Positions 1 to 8,745 of a stretch of DNA of 64,000 nucleotides are shown one piece after another (positions within the stretch are counted from its first letter, which is position 1; the number at the start of each line of letters is the position of its first letter). A program made the position numbers and the translations under genes. The notes beneath the pieces are model-generated. The model was not told where the DNA came from and ran no database searches. It saw only the letters and a program-made list of their open reading frames with translations. Source of the stretch: Phytohabitans flavus (lineage in GTDB: Bacteria > Actinomycetota > Actinomycetes > Mycobacteriales > Micromonosporaceae); the NCBI RefSeq assembly GCF_011764545.1, contig NZ_AP022870.1:5936001-6000000 (forward strand), in the 5' to 3' direction.

Positions 1-83
1 GCGACAACGTACAGCTGGAGCGGATCAGCCTGACCCACGGCGAGTTCGCGACCAACATCTGGACGCGCGTACTGCCGCGGTAA
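1..83 (+). CDS. C-terminal end of an unknown protein (partial)
   Basis: The window opens inside a reading frame that runs from base 3 to a TAA at 81-83, giving 26 residues ending NIWTRVLPR. A strong hairpin follows at 97-132, which supports a real gene end. The fragment is too short to place in a family. Its position before a sugar importer makes a carbohydrate-active protein possible, but that is only a guess from context. Confidence 0.5.
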   Translation, partial: DNVQLERISLTHGEFATNIWTRVLPR

Positions 84-96
84 AGGTCAGATTTCA

Positions 97-132
97 GGGC
101 GGTTGCAGCCGTGGAAGCGGCGGCAACCGCCC
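97..132 (+). terminator. Hairpin terminator after the partial gene
   Basis: Ten perfectly paired bases (GGGCGGTTGC at 97-106 and GCAACCGCCC at 123-132) enclose a 16-base loop 13 bases after the TAA at 83. There is no U-tract, which is usual for actinobacterial hairpins. Confidence 0.6.
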
Positions 133-206
133 ATACCGTCATGCAAGCCTTATTCGGCGCGGAATGCGCGTGTCCGTCAACGATCAAACACGGTTGAGTC
201 TCAACT

Positions 207-234
207 TTGCAGAGTTCAATCGAAACCTTGCAGA
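207..234 (+). promoter_or_regulatory. Direct repeat TTGCAGA, candidate operator of the sugar operon
   Basis: TTGCAGA occurs at 207-213 and 228-234, exactly 21 bases apart (two helical turns), inside a locally AT-richer stretch upstream of the binding-protein gene. Repeats of the CTTGCAG kind are known as regulator sites in front of maltose and amylase genes of Streptomyces, so a LacI-family operator is plausible. No regulator gene lies within the window. Confidence 0.4.
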
Positions 235-388
235 AATATGTCGTGTTAGCTACGGTGACTCCACTTGCGCTTGTGCACGAATCCGGTGCGCCAAGCCATC
301 GATCGACACGACGAGTTACAGACGCACCGCGGTGACGCGTCACCGCAGGGCACCGATGACGCAACCGGAGTTCCCGAAGGGAAGGACA

Positions 389-1783
389 ATGTCCGCACCG
401 CTGTATCGAAAGGTCGTCGCCGTAGCTGCCGCGGCCGGTCTCGCGGGGCTTAGCCTCGCGGCCTGTTCCACAAAGAGTGACGACGACGGATCGTCGTCGT
501 CCGGCGGAAAGGTCACCATCACGGTCGACTGCCAGCCGGTCGCGTCGCAGAAAGAGCTGCTGGCCAACTGGAATGCGGATGTCGAGACATTCCAGAAGGA
601 AAACCCGAACATCGAGATCAAGAGCGTCTCGGTCGGCACGCAGTGCAACAACCCGCCGGACTTCACCGCCCGCCTCCAGGGCGGCACGACCACGGACGTC
701 TTCTACGGGTACATGACGGACCTGCAGCAGGTGCTCGACTCCGGCCAGGTCATGGACATCACCGAGTACGTCAACTCGACGACCATCCCCACCTGGGAAA
801 GTGTCGACGCGGGTGCCAAGGCGACCTTCACCGAGGACGGGAAGGTATACGGCGTCCCGACGAAGAACTACTCGATGGGTCTGGTCTACAACAAGAACCT
901 GTTCCAGCAGGCCGGGCTCGACGTCAAGAACCCGCCGAAGACCTGGCCGGAGGTTCGTGAGGCCGCGAAGAAGATCGCAGCGCTCGGCAACGGGATCGCC
1001 GGGTACTCCGAGTACAGCGCGGGCAACACGGGCGGCTGGCACTTCACCGCGGAGATCTACTCGCTCGGCGGCCAGATGGTGACCGCGGACGGCAAGAAGG
1101 CCGACTTCAACAACCCCATGGGCAAGCAGGTGCTGCAAACCCTCAAGGACATGCGGTTCACCGACAACAGCGTGGGTGAGAAGCAGCTGCTCCAGTGGCC
1201 GGACCTGCTCACCAACGCGGGCGCCGGCAAGGTCGGCATGTTCGTCGGCGCGCCGGACGCCACCACCGCGATCGTCACCCAGTTCCAGGGCAAGTACCAG
1301 GACTGGGCGATGGGCCCGATGCCCGGCCAGGACGGCGCGGCCAAGGCGACGCTCGGCGGCGGCGAGGGCTACTTCTTCAAGAAGGGCCTGAGCAAGGAGC
1401 AGGTCGAGGCCGGTCTCAAGTGGATCGCCTACCAGAAGCTGACCCCGGGCAAGGGCCAGTTCGACTACGTGCGGGCCAAGCCGCAGAACAACCCGGTGGG
1501 CCTGCCCCAGCCGCAGCTGTTCACCATTGGCAGCGCGGCGTACGGCCAGGAGCTCGAGCAGCGCAAGGCGAACGCCAACGTCACCGTCGACGACTTCGCG
1601 CCCTTCGAGAACAACCCGGTGCCGGTGAAGGTGGAGCCACCGAACGCGCAGGCGATCTACGCGGTGCTGGACGCGGCGATGTCCGCGGTCCTGACCGACT
1701 CGAAGGCCAACATCGACCAGCTGTTGAAGACGGCCGAGGACAAGGCGAACCAGGTCCTCGCCACGGGCGGAACCGGTAGCTGA
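389..1783 (+). CDS. Sugar ABC transporter substrate-binding lipoprotein
   Basis: Extracellular solute-binding protein family 1 (MalE/AglE type), 464 aa. The ATG at 389 follows the purine-rich GAAGGGAAGGAC and puts a lipoprotein signal at the N-terminus: a hydrophobic stretch at residues 9-25, lipobox SLAAC, and Cys26 as the lipidated residue. A Ser/Gly/Asp spacer leads to the two-lobed binding domain. It should capture an oligosaccharide outside the membrane and deliver it to the permeases that follow. The GH13 glucosidase downstream points to alpha-glucosides such as maltose, trehalose or sucrose. An upstream in-frame start at 164 is possible but has no signal peptide logic. No ATPase gene is present; such importers usually share an MsiK-type ATPase encoded elsewhere. 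Confidence 0.92.
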   Translation: MSAPLYRKVVAVAAAAGLAGLSLAACSTKSDDDGSSSSGGKVTITVDCQPVASQKELLANWNADVETFQKENPNIEIKSVSVGTQCNNPPDFTARLQGGTTTDVFYGYMTDLQQVLDSGQVMDITEYVNSTTIPTWESVDAGAKATFTEDGKVYGVPTKNYSMGLVYNKNLFQQAGLDVKNPPKTWPEVREAAKKIAALGNGIAGYSEYSAGNTGGWHFTAEIYSLGGQMVTADGKKADFNNPMGKQVLQTLKDMRFTDNSVGEKQLLQWPDLLTNAGAGKVGMFVGAPDATTAIVTQFQGKYQDWAMGPMPGQDGAAKATLGGGEGYFFKKGLSKEQVEAGLKWIAYQKLTPGKGQFDYVRAKPQNNPVGLPQPQLFTIGSAAYGQELEQRKANANVTVDDFAPFENNPVPVKVEPPNAQAIYAVLDAAMSAVLTDSKANIDQLLKTAEDKANQVLATGGTGS

Positions 1784-1790
1784 ACCACTC

Positions 1791-1820
1791 GTGCGGGGGC
1801 CGGTGCGCCGGCCCCCGCAC
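1791..1820 (+). terminator. Strong intercistronic hairpin between binding protein and permease
   Basis: A perfect 13-bp stem (1791-1803 with 1808-1820) around a TGCG loop starts 8 bases after the binding-protein stop and ends 41 bases before the permease start. In sugar ABC operons such hairpins commonly stabilise the upstream transcript or partly terminate it, so the binding protein is made in excess of the permeases. It may act this way here rather than as a full terminator. Confidence 0.6.
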
Positions 1821-1861
1821 GACCTGCTCCCTGACCCCAGACCGTCCACACAGGAGTCGTC

Positions 1862-2815
1862 ATGGCGACAATCACGGCCCACGGCAAGCCCGCTGGGGTG
1901 TCCGGGCCCAGGCCCGAGCCGCCGGCCCGGCGGCAGAGCCGGCGCCGGCGCCAGCTCCAGAACAACCTGACCGGGTACGCGTTCCTCATCGGCGCCGTGG
2001 TGTGTTTCGCCGTCTTCTCCTGGTACCCGATGGTCCGCGGAATCATCATGAGCTTCCAGCGGACGCGGCGTGGCGAGACCACCTGGGTCGGCTGGGACAA
2101 CTACGAGCGCATCATCAACGACCCGAGCTTCTGGACCGCGTGGAAGAACACCTTCTACTTCACCGCGCTGGCGCTGATCCTCGGCTACGCCGTGCCGTTT
2201 TTCGTGGCGATCCTGCTCAACGAGTTCCGCCACGCCAAGGGCTACCTGCGCATCCTGGTGTACCTACCGGTGATGCTGCCACCGGCGTCCGCGCTCTTCC
2301 TTTTCAAGTACTACGCGTACGACCCGAGCGACGCCGGCCTCTTCAATGCGATCCTCAATTTCTTCCATCTGCCCACATCGGACTGGATGCAGTCCACCAC
2401 GATGACGATGCCTGCGATGGTCATCGCGTCGACGTGGATGAACATGGGCGCCGCCGTGCTCATTTATCTGGCTGCCTTACAGAACATTCCCGGGGAGCTC
2501 TACGAGGCGGCGGAGATCGACGGCGCCGGCATCTGGCGACGCATCTGGAACGTGACGATCCCGCAGACGAAGCTGATCCTGTCGCTGATGGCGATGCTCC
2601 AGATCGTGGCCACGATGCAGCTTTTCATCGAGCCGCTGATCCTCGCCAACGGCGCCGGTACCCAGGACTCGGCCACCTCGGTCGCGTACCTCATCTACCA
2701 GCACGGCTTCTTCCAGAACGACCTCAACGGGGCTGCGGCGCTCGGCGTGATCATGCTCATCGTGCTGGCCGGCTTCTCCTTCGTGTACGTGCGCCTCACC
2801 TCGCGACAGGACTAG
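1862..2815 (+). CDS. Sugar ABC transporter permease, MalF/AglF type
   Basis: Integral membrane permease of the binding-protein-dependent family, 317 aa, ATG with a CAGGAG ribosome site 6 bases upstream. A basic N-terminal tail rich in Arg and Gln (residues 17-38) precedes about six membrane segments. The cytoplasmic EAA loop is clear near residues 217-236 (EAAEIDGAGIWRRIW), the part that contacts the ATPase. It forms the membrane pore with the next gene product. A single T-rich or GC-poor interruption is absent and the frame is intact. Gene order binding protein, F-type, G-type is standard for alpha-glucoside importers. Confidence 0.92.
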   Translation: MATITAHGKPAGVSGPRPEPPARRQSRRRRQLQNNLTGYAFLIGAVVCFAVFSWYPMVRGIIMSFQRTRRGETTWVGWDNYERIINDPSFWTAWKNTFYFTALALILGYAVPFFVAILLNEFRHAKGYLRILVYLPVMLPPASALFLFKYYAYDPSDAGLFNAILNFFHLPTSDWMQSTTMTMPAMVIASTWMNMGAAVLIYLAALQNIPGELYEAAEIDGAGIWRRIWNVTIPQTKLILSLMAMLQIVATMQLFIEPLILANGAGTQDSATSVAYLIYQHGFFQNDLNGAAALGVIMLIVLAGFSFVYVRLTSRQD

Positions 2816-2828
2816 GGGAACAGCACTC

Positions 2829-3716
2829 ATGGCAGCGGACTCGGGTACCCGGACCCTTATCTCCTCGGCGCAGATGCGGCGCGGGCGGGGCAAGTACATC
2901 TACTGGACCCTGCTCACGCTCGTGATCGTCATCTTCACGCTGGTCTTCATCGGCCCGCTGTACTGGATGGTCACCGGCGCGCTCAAGTCCGGGCAGGAGA
3001 TCGCGCAGACCCCGCCGACCCTGTGGCCCCAGGATCCGCGGCTGAGCAACTACACCGACGCGTGGAGCCAGCTCGACCTGGCGAAGCTGCTCTTCAACAC
3101 GTTCTACTACGCGGCCGGCGCGCTCATCTTCCAGCTCGTGCTGGACACCACGGCCGCGTACGCGCTGTCGAAGCTCCGCCCCGCGTTCGGCAACGTGATC
3201 CTCGGCCTGATGCTGGCCACGCTGATGATCCCGGCGATGGTGCTCATCATCCCGCAGTACGTGACGGTCATCGACCTGCCGATCCTGCATATCAGCCTGC
3301 TCGACTCGCCGCTCGCGCTGTGGCTGCCCGCGGTGGCGAACGCGTTCAACATTTTCCTGCTGAAGCGCTTTTTTGACTCGATCCCAGAAGAGATCATGTC
3401 AGCGGCCGTCATGGACGGTGCGACGCCGCTCCGTACATTGTGGTCGATCATCCTGCCGATGTCCCGGCCGATCCTCGGCGTGGTCTCCATCTTCGCGGTG
3501 ACTGCGGTGTGGAAGGACTTCCTCTGGCCGAAGCTCGTGATGCCGTCGCCGGAGACCCGGACCGTCAGCGTCGGCATCTACGCGTTTTCCGGTGGCACCC
3601 CCATGAACGTGGTGGTCGCGGCTGCGGTCATCGCCGCGATTCCGACCATCATCTTCTTCCTGATTTTCCAGAAGAGCATCATGTCCGGCCTCACGGCGGG
3701 CGGCTTGAAGGGATAA
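2829..3716 (+). CDS. Sugar ABC transporter permease, MalG/AglG type
   Basis: Second membrane subunit of the sugar importer, 295 aa, starting 13 bases after the first permease with an AGGGGAAC ribosome site. Six membrane segments are visible; the first (about residues 25-50) carries the GPLYWMVTGALKS motif typical of MalG-like permeases. The EAA loop near residues 192-206 reads EEIMSAAVMDGATPL. It should pair with the upstream permease. It is co-transcribed with the glucosidase that starts 74 bases further on. Confidence 0.92.
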   Translation: MAADSGTRTLISSAQMRRGRGKYIYWTLLTLVIVIFTLVFIGPLYWMVTGALKSGQEIAQTPPTLWPQDPRLSNYTDAWSQLDLAKLLFNTFYYAAGALIFQLVLDTTAAYALSKLRPAFGNVILGLMLATLMIPAMVLIIPQYVTVIDLPILHISLLDSPLALWLPAVANAFNIFLLKRFFDSIPEEIMSAAVMDGATPLRTLWSIILPMSRPILGVVSIFAVTAVWKDFLWPKLVMPSPETRTVSVGIYAFSGGTPMNVVVAAAVIAAIPTIIFFLIFQKSIMSGLTAGGLKG

Positions 3717-3790
3717 AGCGGGACCGCGGCCGTCCGGCCGTATTGCCACATCGCACGAAACACATTGACGTACAAGGAAGCAGGTTAGCC

Positions 3791-5460
3791 GTGGGCGAAA
3801 TCGGGACCGTCGAGCCGGAGCAGGTGCGGTCGGCGACGGTGGAATGGTGGCGCTCAGCCGTCATCTACCAGATCTATCCGCGCAGCTTCGCCGACAGCAA
3901 CGGGGACGGCATCGGCGACCTGGGTGGCGTTCGCGCCCATCTCGACCACCTGGCCGCCCTCGGCGTCGACGCGGTGTGGTTCAACCCTTGGTACGCCTCA
4001 CCGCAGGCCGATGCCGGCTACGACGTCGCCGACTACCGCGCGATCGACCCGGTCTTCGGCACCCTCGCCGAGGCCGAGGAGCTGATCCGGGAGGCGCACG
4101 CGCTGGGCATCCGGATCATCGTGGACGTGGTGCCAAACCACTGTTCGGACAAACACCCGTGGTTTGTCGAAGCGCTTCAGAACGGCCCGGGTTCGACCGC
4201 GCGCGACCTGTTCTGGTTCCGCCCGGGCGCGGTATCTCCGGCGAGCTGCCGCCCAACGACTGGCAGTCCATCTTCGGCGGCCCGGCCTGGACCCGCACCA
4301 CCAACCCGGACGGCACGCCCGGCGAGTGGTACCTGCACCTGTTCGCCCCCGAGCAGCCGGACCTCAACTGGGACAACCCGAAGGTGCGCGAGGAGTTCGA
4401 GGACGTGCTGCGGTTCTGGCTGGACCGGGGCGCGGACGGAATCCGGATCGACTCGGCCGCGCTGCTGGTGAAGGACGGCGGGCTCGTCGACTTCGACCCG
4501 GCCGAACCGCCGTTCCCGCACCCGTTCCAGGACCGCGACGAGGTGCACGACGTGTACCGGGCGTGGCGGGCGATCACCGACAGCTACCCGGAGCCGCGGG
4601 CACTTATCGGCGAGGTGTGGCTGCCGGACGCGGAGCGGTTCGCGGCGTACATGCGCGAGGACGAGATCCACACCGCGTTCAACTTCGCCTTCCTCGGCTG
4701 CCCCTGGGACGCGACCGCGCTGCGCGCCATCATCGACGAGACCCTGGCGGTGCACGCCCCGGTCGGTGCGGCCGCGACGTGGGTACTGTCCAATCACGAC
4801 GTTCCCCGCCACGTCACCAGGTACGGGCGGGTCGACACGTCGTTTACATTGGACTACCGGCAGCTGGGCGCACCCACCGACCGCGCGCTCGGGCTGCGGA
4901 GGGCCCGCGCCGCGCTGCTGCTCAACCTCGCGCTGCCCGGCTCGGTCTACCTGTACCAGGGTGAGGAGCTCGGCCTGGAGGAGGTCGAGGACATCCCGGA
5001 CGGCGTGCGGCAGGACCCGATGTTCTTCCGCACGGACGGGGAAAACCTCGGCCGCGACGGGTGCCGCGTGCCGATCCCGTGGTCCGGCACCGCCTCGCCG
5101 TTCGGCTTCAGCCCGCCCGGTGCCACCGCCGAGCCGTGGCTCCCGCAGCCGGCCGCCTGGCAGGACCGGACTGTGGAGGCCGAGTCGGGCGACCCGGACT
5201 CGATGCTGGAGCTGTACCGGCGGGCGCTGCGGCAGCGGCGCAGCCAGCCGGAGCTTGGTGACGGCCCGATCGCGTGGCTGCCGGGCCCAGACCGGGTGCT
5301 TGTGTTCAGCCGGGGGCGGAACGAGACGTTCGCCTGCGTGGTCAACGTCTCCGACGCCCCGGTCGCACTGCCCGTGGCCGGAACGGTCGTGCTGACCAGT
5401 GGCCCGCTCGAGGACGGCCTGCTGCCACCGGACACCGCCGCCTGGGTGGCGACGGCCTAA
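3791..5460 (+). pseudogene. GH13 alpha-glucosidase, split by one missing base
   Basis: Alpha-amylase family enzyme that would hydrolyse the imported alpha-glucoside. From GTG 3791 the frame is good to about 4225, then continues one frame over to the TAA at 5458-5460. Adding one G to the GGG at 4225-4227 joins FRPG to RGISGELPPNDW and restores a protein of about 556 aa. All GH13 regions are present: DVVPNH (region I), GIRIDSA with the nucleophile Asp, IGEVW with the acid/base Glu, and SNHD with the transition-state Asp. The break is in a homopolymer and the rest shows no decay, so the gene is probably intact in the organism. Trehalose- or sucrose-specific subfamilies cannot be told apart by eye. 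Confidence 0.85.
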
Positions 5461-5480
5461 GCCAGAGCTGCTGAGTGTGT

Positions 5481-5507
5481 GTGGCCGGCGGCTCCGCCGC
5501 CGGCCAC
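5481..5507 (+). terminator. Terminator of the sugar operon
   Basis: Eleven paired bases (GTGGCCGGCGG at 5481-5491 with CCGCCGGCCAC at 5497-5507) around a five-base loop, 21 bases after the glucosidase stop. Confidence 0.7.
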
Positions 5508-5515
5508 GCTGGTCG

Positions 5516-5592
5516 GGTTGGGTTGTGAAGCGCGGAGGGTGAGGCCGCGGGAGCGACGGTCTGGACCACGACGGACGTCGCGGTAGCTCAGA
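5516..5592 (+). repeat. Dispersed intergenic repeat, copy A
   Basis: About 77 bases that recur at 45276-45330 (same strand) and 58212-58287 (opposite strand). The shared core is GAGGGTGAGGCCGCGGGAGC, followed by a CGG-TC-GGACCAC segment and CGCGGTAGC. Inside, GCGACGGTCTG can pair with CGGACGTCGC around an eight-base loop. The C to T change relative to copy B keeps a G-T pair, so the hairpin is retained. It sits between convergent genes. Confidence 0.7.
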
Positions 5593-5607
5593 TCCTGGGG
5601 TCAGCCG

Positions 5608-6128
5608 TCAGCGCCAGACATAGGCCCTTGCCTCGACCGGCGCGGCGCTGCCGGCGAAGAGGGAGTTCACCCGCGCCGCCTCGGCCGGGCTGGGCGTGGC
5701 GTTGGCGCAGGAGACCGGCGCGCTGCTGCCCGACATCAGGTCCGAGCAGCGGCCGGTACGGTTGTCCGGCAGGCCGAGGATGTGCCCCACTCGTGGGTGG
5801 CGATGCGGGTGCGGTTGTACCCCTGGTCGACCGCCTGCCGGCCCATGTAGATGCGGCCCGAGCCGAGCCCGGTCACGTACGCCCGCGGCCATCCGTTGTC
5901 GACGTAGATGACGACGGTCGCCGGCGAGCCGGCCTGAAGCCGTACGTTGGTCACGCTGCTGTTCCAGATCTGGGCCGCCTGCGCGAAGTTGGTGGCGAAC
6001 TCACCGGCCCGGCTGGCGTCGTAGTAGACGACCCGCGGCGCCGCGGAAGCGGGCGCGGCGGCGAGCACCTGGACGCCGACGAGCGACAGGGAGAGCGCGA
6101 GCAGGCCCAGGAATGCGCGTTTGAGCAT
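5608..6128 (-). pseudogene. Secreted snapalysin-like zinc protease, split by one missing base
   Basis: Small extracellular metalloprotease of family M7. The ATG at 6128 follows a GAGGAG ribosome site and starts a Sec signal peptide with a long hydrophobic core ending APASAAP near residue 29. The mature part has PRVVYYDASRAGEFATNF and then the zinc site. As written, the frame breaks at the CCCC of 5785-5788. One more base gives HEWGHILGLPD, the HExxHxxGxxD signature of snapalysins, followed by SDLMSGSS (the Met-turn region). Corrected length is 173 aa. It probably acts outside the cell on proteins or milk-type substrates, as its family does. Homopolymer error is the likely cause of the break. 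Confidence 0.85.
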
Positions 6129-6251
6129 TGTGGACTCCTCAGGAGGAATGGGGGCATTGATACACGGCAATCTAGCTGTGCGGTGTGGCCCGCACCGCAT
6201 AGCAATTGCCCCATAGCGCCCACTGCCGGCGGGTCGCGCGATGATCTGTGG

Positions 6252-6929
6252 GTGACACACGTACTGGACGATCCGGTGTGGGCCGCCCTGGCTGGCGCGC
6301 ACCACCACCTCGGGCGCTTCGCGGGCGACGCCGCTCGCTACCCGTCAGACGTCGCGCCGTTCGCCGCGCTGCGTCCCGGCGCGGGCGGGCACGCCCTGGA
6401 CGACCTCGCCACGATCACCGAACCCGGCGCTGTCGTCGCCACGGTCGGCGCGGACGTACGCCCGTCGGACGAGTGGGAGCCCCTTGATGTGTTCGCCGGG
6501 GTGCAGCTTGTCGACACGGCACTGACCACCGCCCCGGACCCGGAGGCGGTACGGCTGGGGCCGGCCGACGTCGACGAGATGCTCGACCTCGTCGACCGTA
6601 CCGAGCCCGGCCCGTTCCGAAGGCGCACCATCGAGCTCGGCACGTACCTCGGTATCCGGCGGGAAGGGCGGCTCGTCGCGATGGGCGGCGAGCGCTTCCA
6701 CCCACCCGGCTGGACGGAGATCAGCGCGGTCTGCACCGATCCGGCGTACCGCGGGCAGGGCCTGGCCACCCGCATCGTGCGCGCTGTGGCGGACGGCATC
6801 AAGGCGCGCGGCGAGACCCCGTTTCTGCACGCCTCCGCGGACAACACGACCGCCCTGCGGCTCTACAAGGCCATCGGTTTCAGCCTGCGCCGCGAGGTGG
6901 CGATTACGGTGCTGGAGCGGCGCGCCTAA
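6252..6929 (+). CDS. GNAT family N-acetyltransferase (FR47-like)
   Basis: 225 aa from GTG 6252. The last 110 residues form a GNAT fold with the acetyl-CoA loop PAYRGQGLATRI near residues 164-175 and the late motif ADNTTALRLYKAIGF near 196-210. The N-terminal half is variable, as is usual for FR47-like members. It would transfer an acetyl group from acetyl-CoA to an unknown small-molecule or protein amine in the cytoplasm. It is read away from the protease gene across a 123-base gap and lies 19 bases before the hydrolase gene, so the two may be co-transcribed. Substrate unknown. Confidence 0.85.
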   Translation: MTHVLDDPVWAALAGAHHHLGRFAGDAARYPSDVAPFAALRPGAGGHALDDLATITEPGAVVATVGADVRPSDEWEPLDVFAGVQLVDTALTTAPDPEAVRLGPADVDEMLDLVDRTEPGPFRRRTIELGTYLGIRREGRLVAMGGERFHPPGWTEISAVCTDPAYRGQGLATRIVRAVADGIKARGETPFLHASADNTTALRLYKAIGFSLRREVAITVLERRA

Positions 6930-6948
6930 GAAGGCCATACTGGCTCGG

Positions 6949-7791
6949 ATGCGTGACGACTCGATGACTCTTCCGGACGGGCGCACCCTGGCATTCACCG
7001 ACCTCGGTGCCCCCGACGGCGCTCCGGTGTTCTACTTCCACGGCGCGCCGACGAGCCGGCTCGACCTTGTGCCGTGGGACAACGAGCTCGCCCGGATGGG
7101 GCTGCGGGTCTTCTCCCCCGACCGCCCCGGGTACGGCCGCTCCACGCCGCTCCCCGGCCGCGACCTCGAAGACTGGCCGGCCGACGTCGCCGCGCTCGCC
7201 GGCTACCTGGGGCTGGCGCGGTTCGCCGTGGTCGGCTACTCCACAGGCGGGCCGTACGCGTTGGTGAGCGCCGCCCTGCTGCCCGGCCGGGTGGCCGCGG
7301 CCGGCGTGGTGGCCGGCGTGACCGACATGGGGTGGGCGCCCGCGTGGGAGGGTGTCGAAAAGCGCGAGGCCGAGCTGATGCGGGTCGGCGACGAGGGCGC
7401 TGCGGTGAGCTGGTGCGAGACGCGGTACGGCGCGGACGGCGCCCGCTTCTCCGGCGGCAGTGGCCCGTGGGCGGACGCCGACCTCGTGCTGATGGACAAC
7501 ATCGAGGTGGCGGCGTCCCTCGCGGAGACGGTCGGCGAGAGCTTCCGGCAGGGCGTCTCCGGGTACGCGCAGGACGTCACGGTGCAGGCACGCCCGTGGA
7601 CGTTCGACCCCGGCGCGGTCCGGGTGCCGGTGGTCGTGCTGCACGGCGAGGCCGACACGGTCATCCCCACCGTCCACTCGCGACACACGGCCGACCTCGT
7701 GCCCGGCGCCAAGCTGGACCTGCGCCCGGCCGACGGCCACCTGAGCATCGTGGCCCGGATCCCTCGGTTGGCCCTCGACCTGGTCGGCTGA
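6949..7791 (+). CDS. Alpha/beta fold hydrolase
   Basis: 280 aa serine hydrolase. The oxyanion region FHGAPTSR lies at about residues 24-31, the nucleophile elbow GYSTGG near 97-102 (Ser99), and a late DGH with the catalytic His near residue 263. The ADTVIP segment supplies the acid region. A second in-frame ATG lies five codons downstream and could be the true start. It closely follows the acetyltransferase and is followed after two bases by the channel gene. Substrate is not predictable. Confidence 0.85.
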   Translation: MRDDSMTLPDGRTLAFTDLGAPDGAPVFYFHGAPTSRLDLVPWDNELARMGLRVFSPDRPGYGRSTPLPGRDLEDWPADVAALAGYLGLARFAVVGYSTGGPYALVSAALLPGRVAAAGVVAGVTDMGWAPAWEGVEKREAELMRVGDEGAAVSWCETRYGADGARFSGGSGPWADADLVLMDNIEVAASLAETVGESFRQGVSGYAQDVTVQARPWTFDPGAVRVPVVVLHGEADTVIPTVHSRHTADLVPGAKLDLRPADGHLSIVARIPRLALDLVG

Positions 7792-7793
7792 GC

Positions 7794-8705
7794 GTGTCGC
7801 AGTTACGCCTGGCCGACCGCTGTGACCGCATCGTCCGGTCCCGCGCGTTCGACATCGTCATCGTGGTCCTGATCGGCGCCAACGCGATCGTGCTGGGCCT
7901 CGAGACCTACCCGCACCTCGGGATGGCCGGCCCGCCACTGCACGTGCTGGAGTGGTTCTTCCGGGCCGTCTTCGTCACCGAGATCGTCATCCGGATCCTC
8001 GCACACGGGCGCCGGCCGCAGGACTTCTTCCGGCACGGCTGGAACGTCTTCGACTTCGTGGTCATCGCCGCCGCGTTCATCCCCGGCCTGCACGGCGACT
8101 CGCCGATCCTGCGCCTCGTACGCATCGCGCGCGTGTTGCGGTTGGTGCGCTTCTCCCCCGGCCTTCGCACGATCGTGGCGGCGCTGCTGCGCAGCCTCCC
8201 GGGAGTGGCTGGCTTCCTGGCGCTGGCCCTGGTCACCCTCTACGTGTATGGCATGGCCGGCTGGCTCATCTTCGCCGAGCACGCCCCCGACGAGTACGGC
8301 ACGATCGGGCGGGCTGTGCTCACCCTTTTCGTCCTGCTGTCGCTGGAAAACCTGCCCGACCTCATCGAGCAGGGTATGGCGCTGTCCCCCTGGACACTCG
8401 TCTACTACGTGAGCTACGTGCTCATCACCGTCAACCTGCTGCTCAACATCCTCATCGCGGTCATCGTCAACTCGATGGAGGAGGCCCGGCGGTTGGAGAT
8501 GACCGAGCGGATGGCGGCCGACGAGGACGGCGACGGCGTGCCGGACGAAATCGACCGTATTGCCATCAGCCAGCGCCTGGACGACCTGCGTGAGGTCATC
8601 GCCGAACTTGAGCGGGAGCTGCGCATCGAACGCGATGAACCGGCGCCGCGCGGACCGGCACGCGAGCCCGAGGCGGCGAAAACACCGTTGCCGCGCAGCC
8701 CTTGA
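7794..8705 (+). CDS. One-domain voltage-gated cation channel with calcium-loop-like tail
   Basis: 303 aa, GTG start two bases after the hydrolase stop. Segment S1 is near residues 13-38, S2 near 48-65, S3 near 76-90. S4 near 104-122 carries regularly spaced arginines (RLVRIARVLRLVRF). S5, a pore loop and S6 (ITVNLLLNILIAVIV) follow. This is the layout of bacterial Nav channels such as NaChBac, which work as tetramers. The pore loop reads LSLENL where NaChBac has TLESW, so the filter keeps the Glu but changes its neighbours and selectivity is uncertain. After S6 comes ADEDGDGVPDEID, like a calcium-binding loop, then a Leu-rich coiled coil (about residues 257-285) and a Pro-rich end. Similar tails assemble BacNav tetramers. 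Confidence 0.82.
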   Translation: MSQLRLADRCDRIVRSRAFDIVIVVLIGANAIVLGLETYPHLGMAGPPLHVLEWFFRAVFVTEIVIRILAHGRRPQDFFRHGWNVFDFVVIAAAFIPGLHGDSPILRLVRIARVLRLVRFSPGLRTIVAALLRSLPGVAGFLALALVTLYVYGMAGWLIFAEHAPDEYGTIGRAVLTLFVLLSLENLPDLIEQGMALSPWTLVYYVSYVLITVNLLLNILIAVIVNSMEEARRLEMTERMAADEDGDGVPDEIDRIAISQRLDDLREVIAELERELRIERDEPAPRGPAREPEAAKTPLPRSP

Positions 8706-8745
8706 CCTCCCTACCGTGGAGCGGCCGGAAGGGGGCGAAAACACC

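Noticed and set aside
4177..4812. Long open frames opposite the GH13 gene, and many like them opposite other genes
   Set aside because: They are shadows caused by high GC. Their composition is Arg/Ala/Gly-rich, no family motif is seen, and the opposite strand holds a recognised gene.
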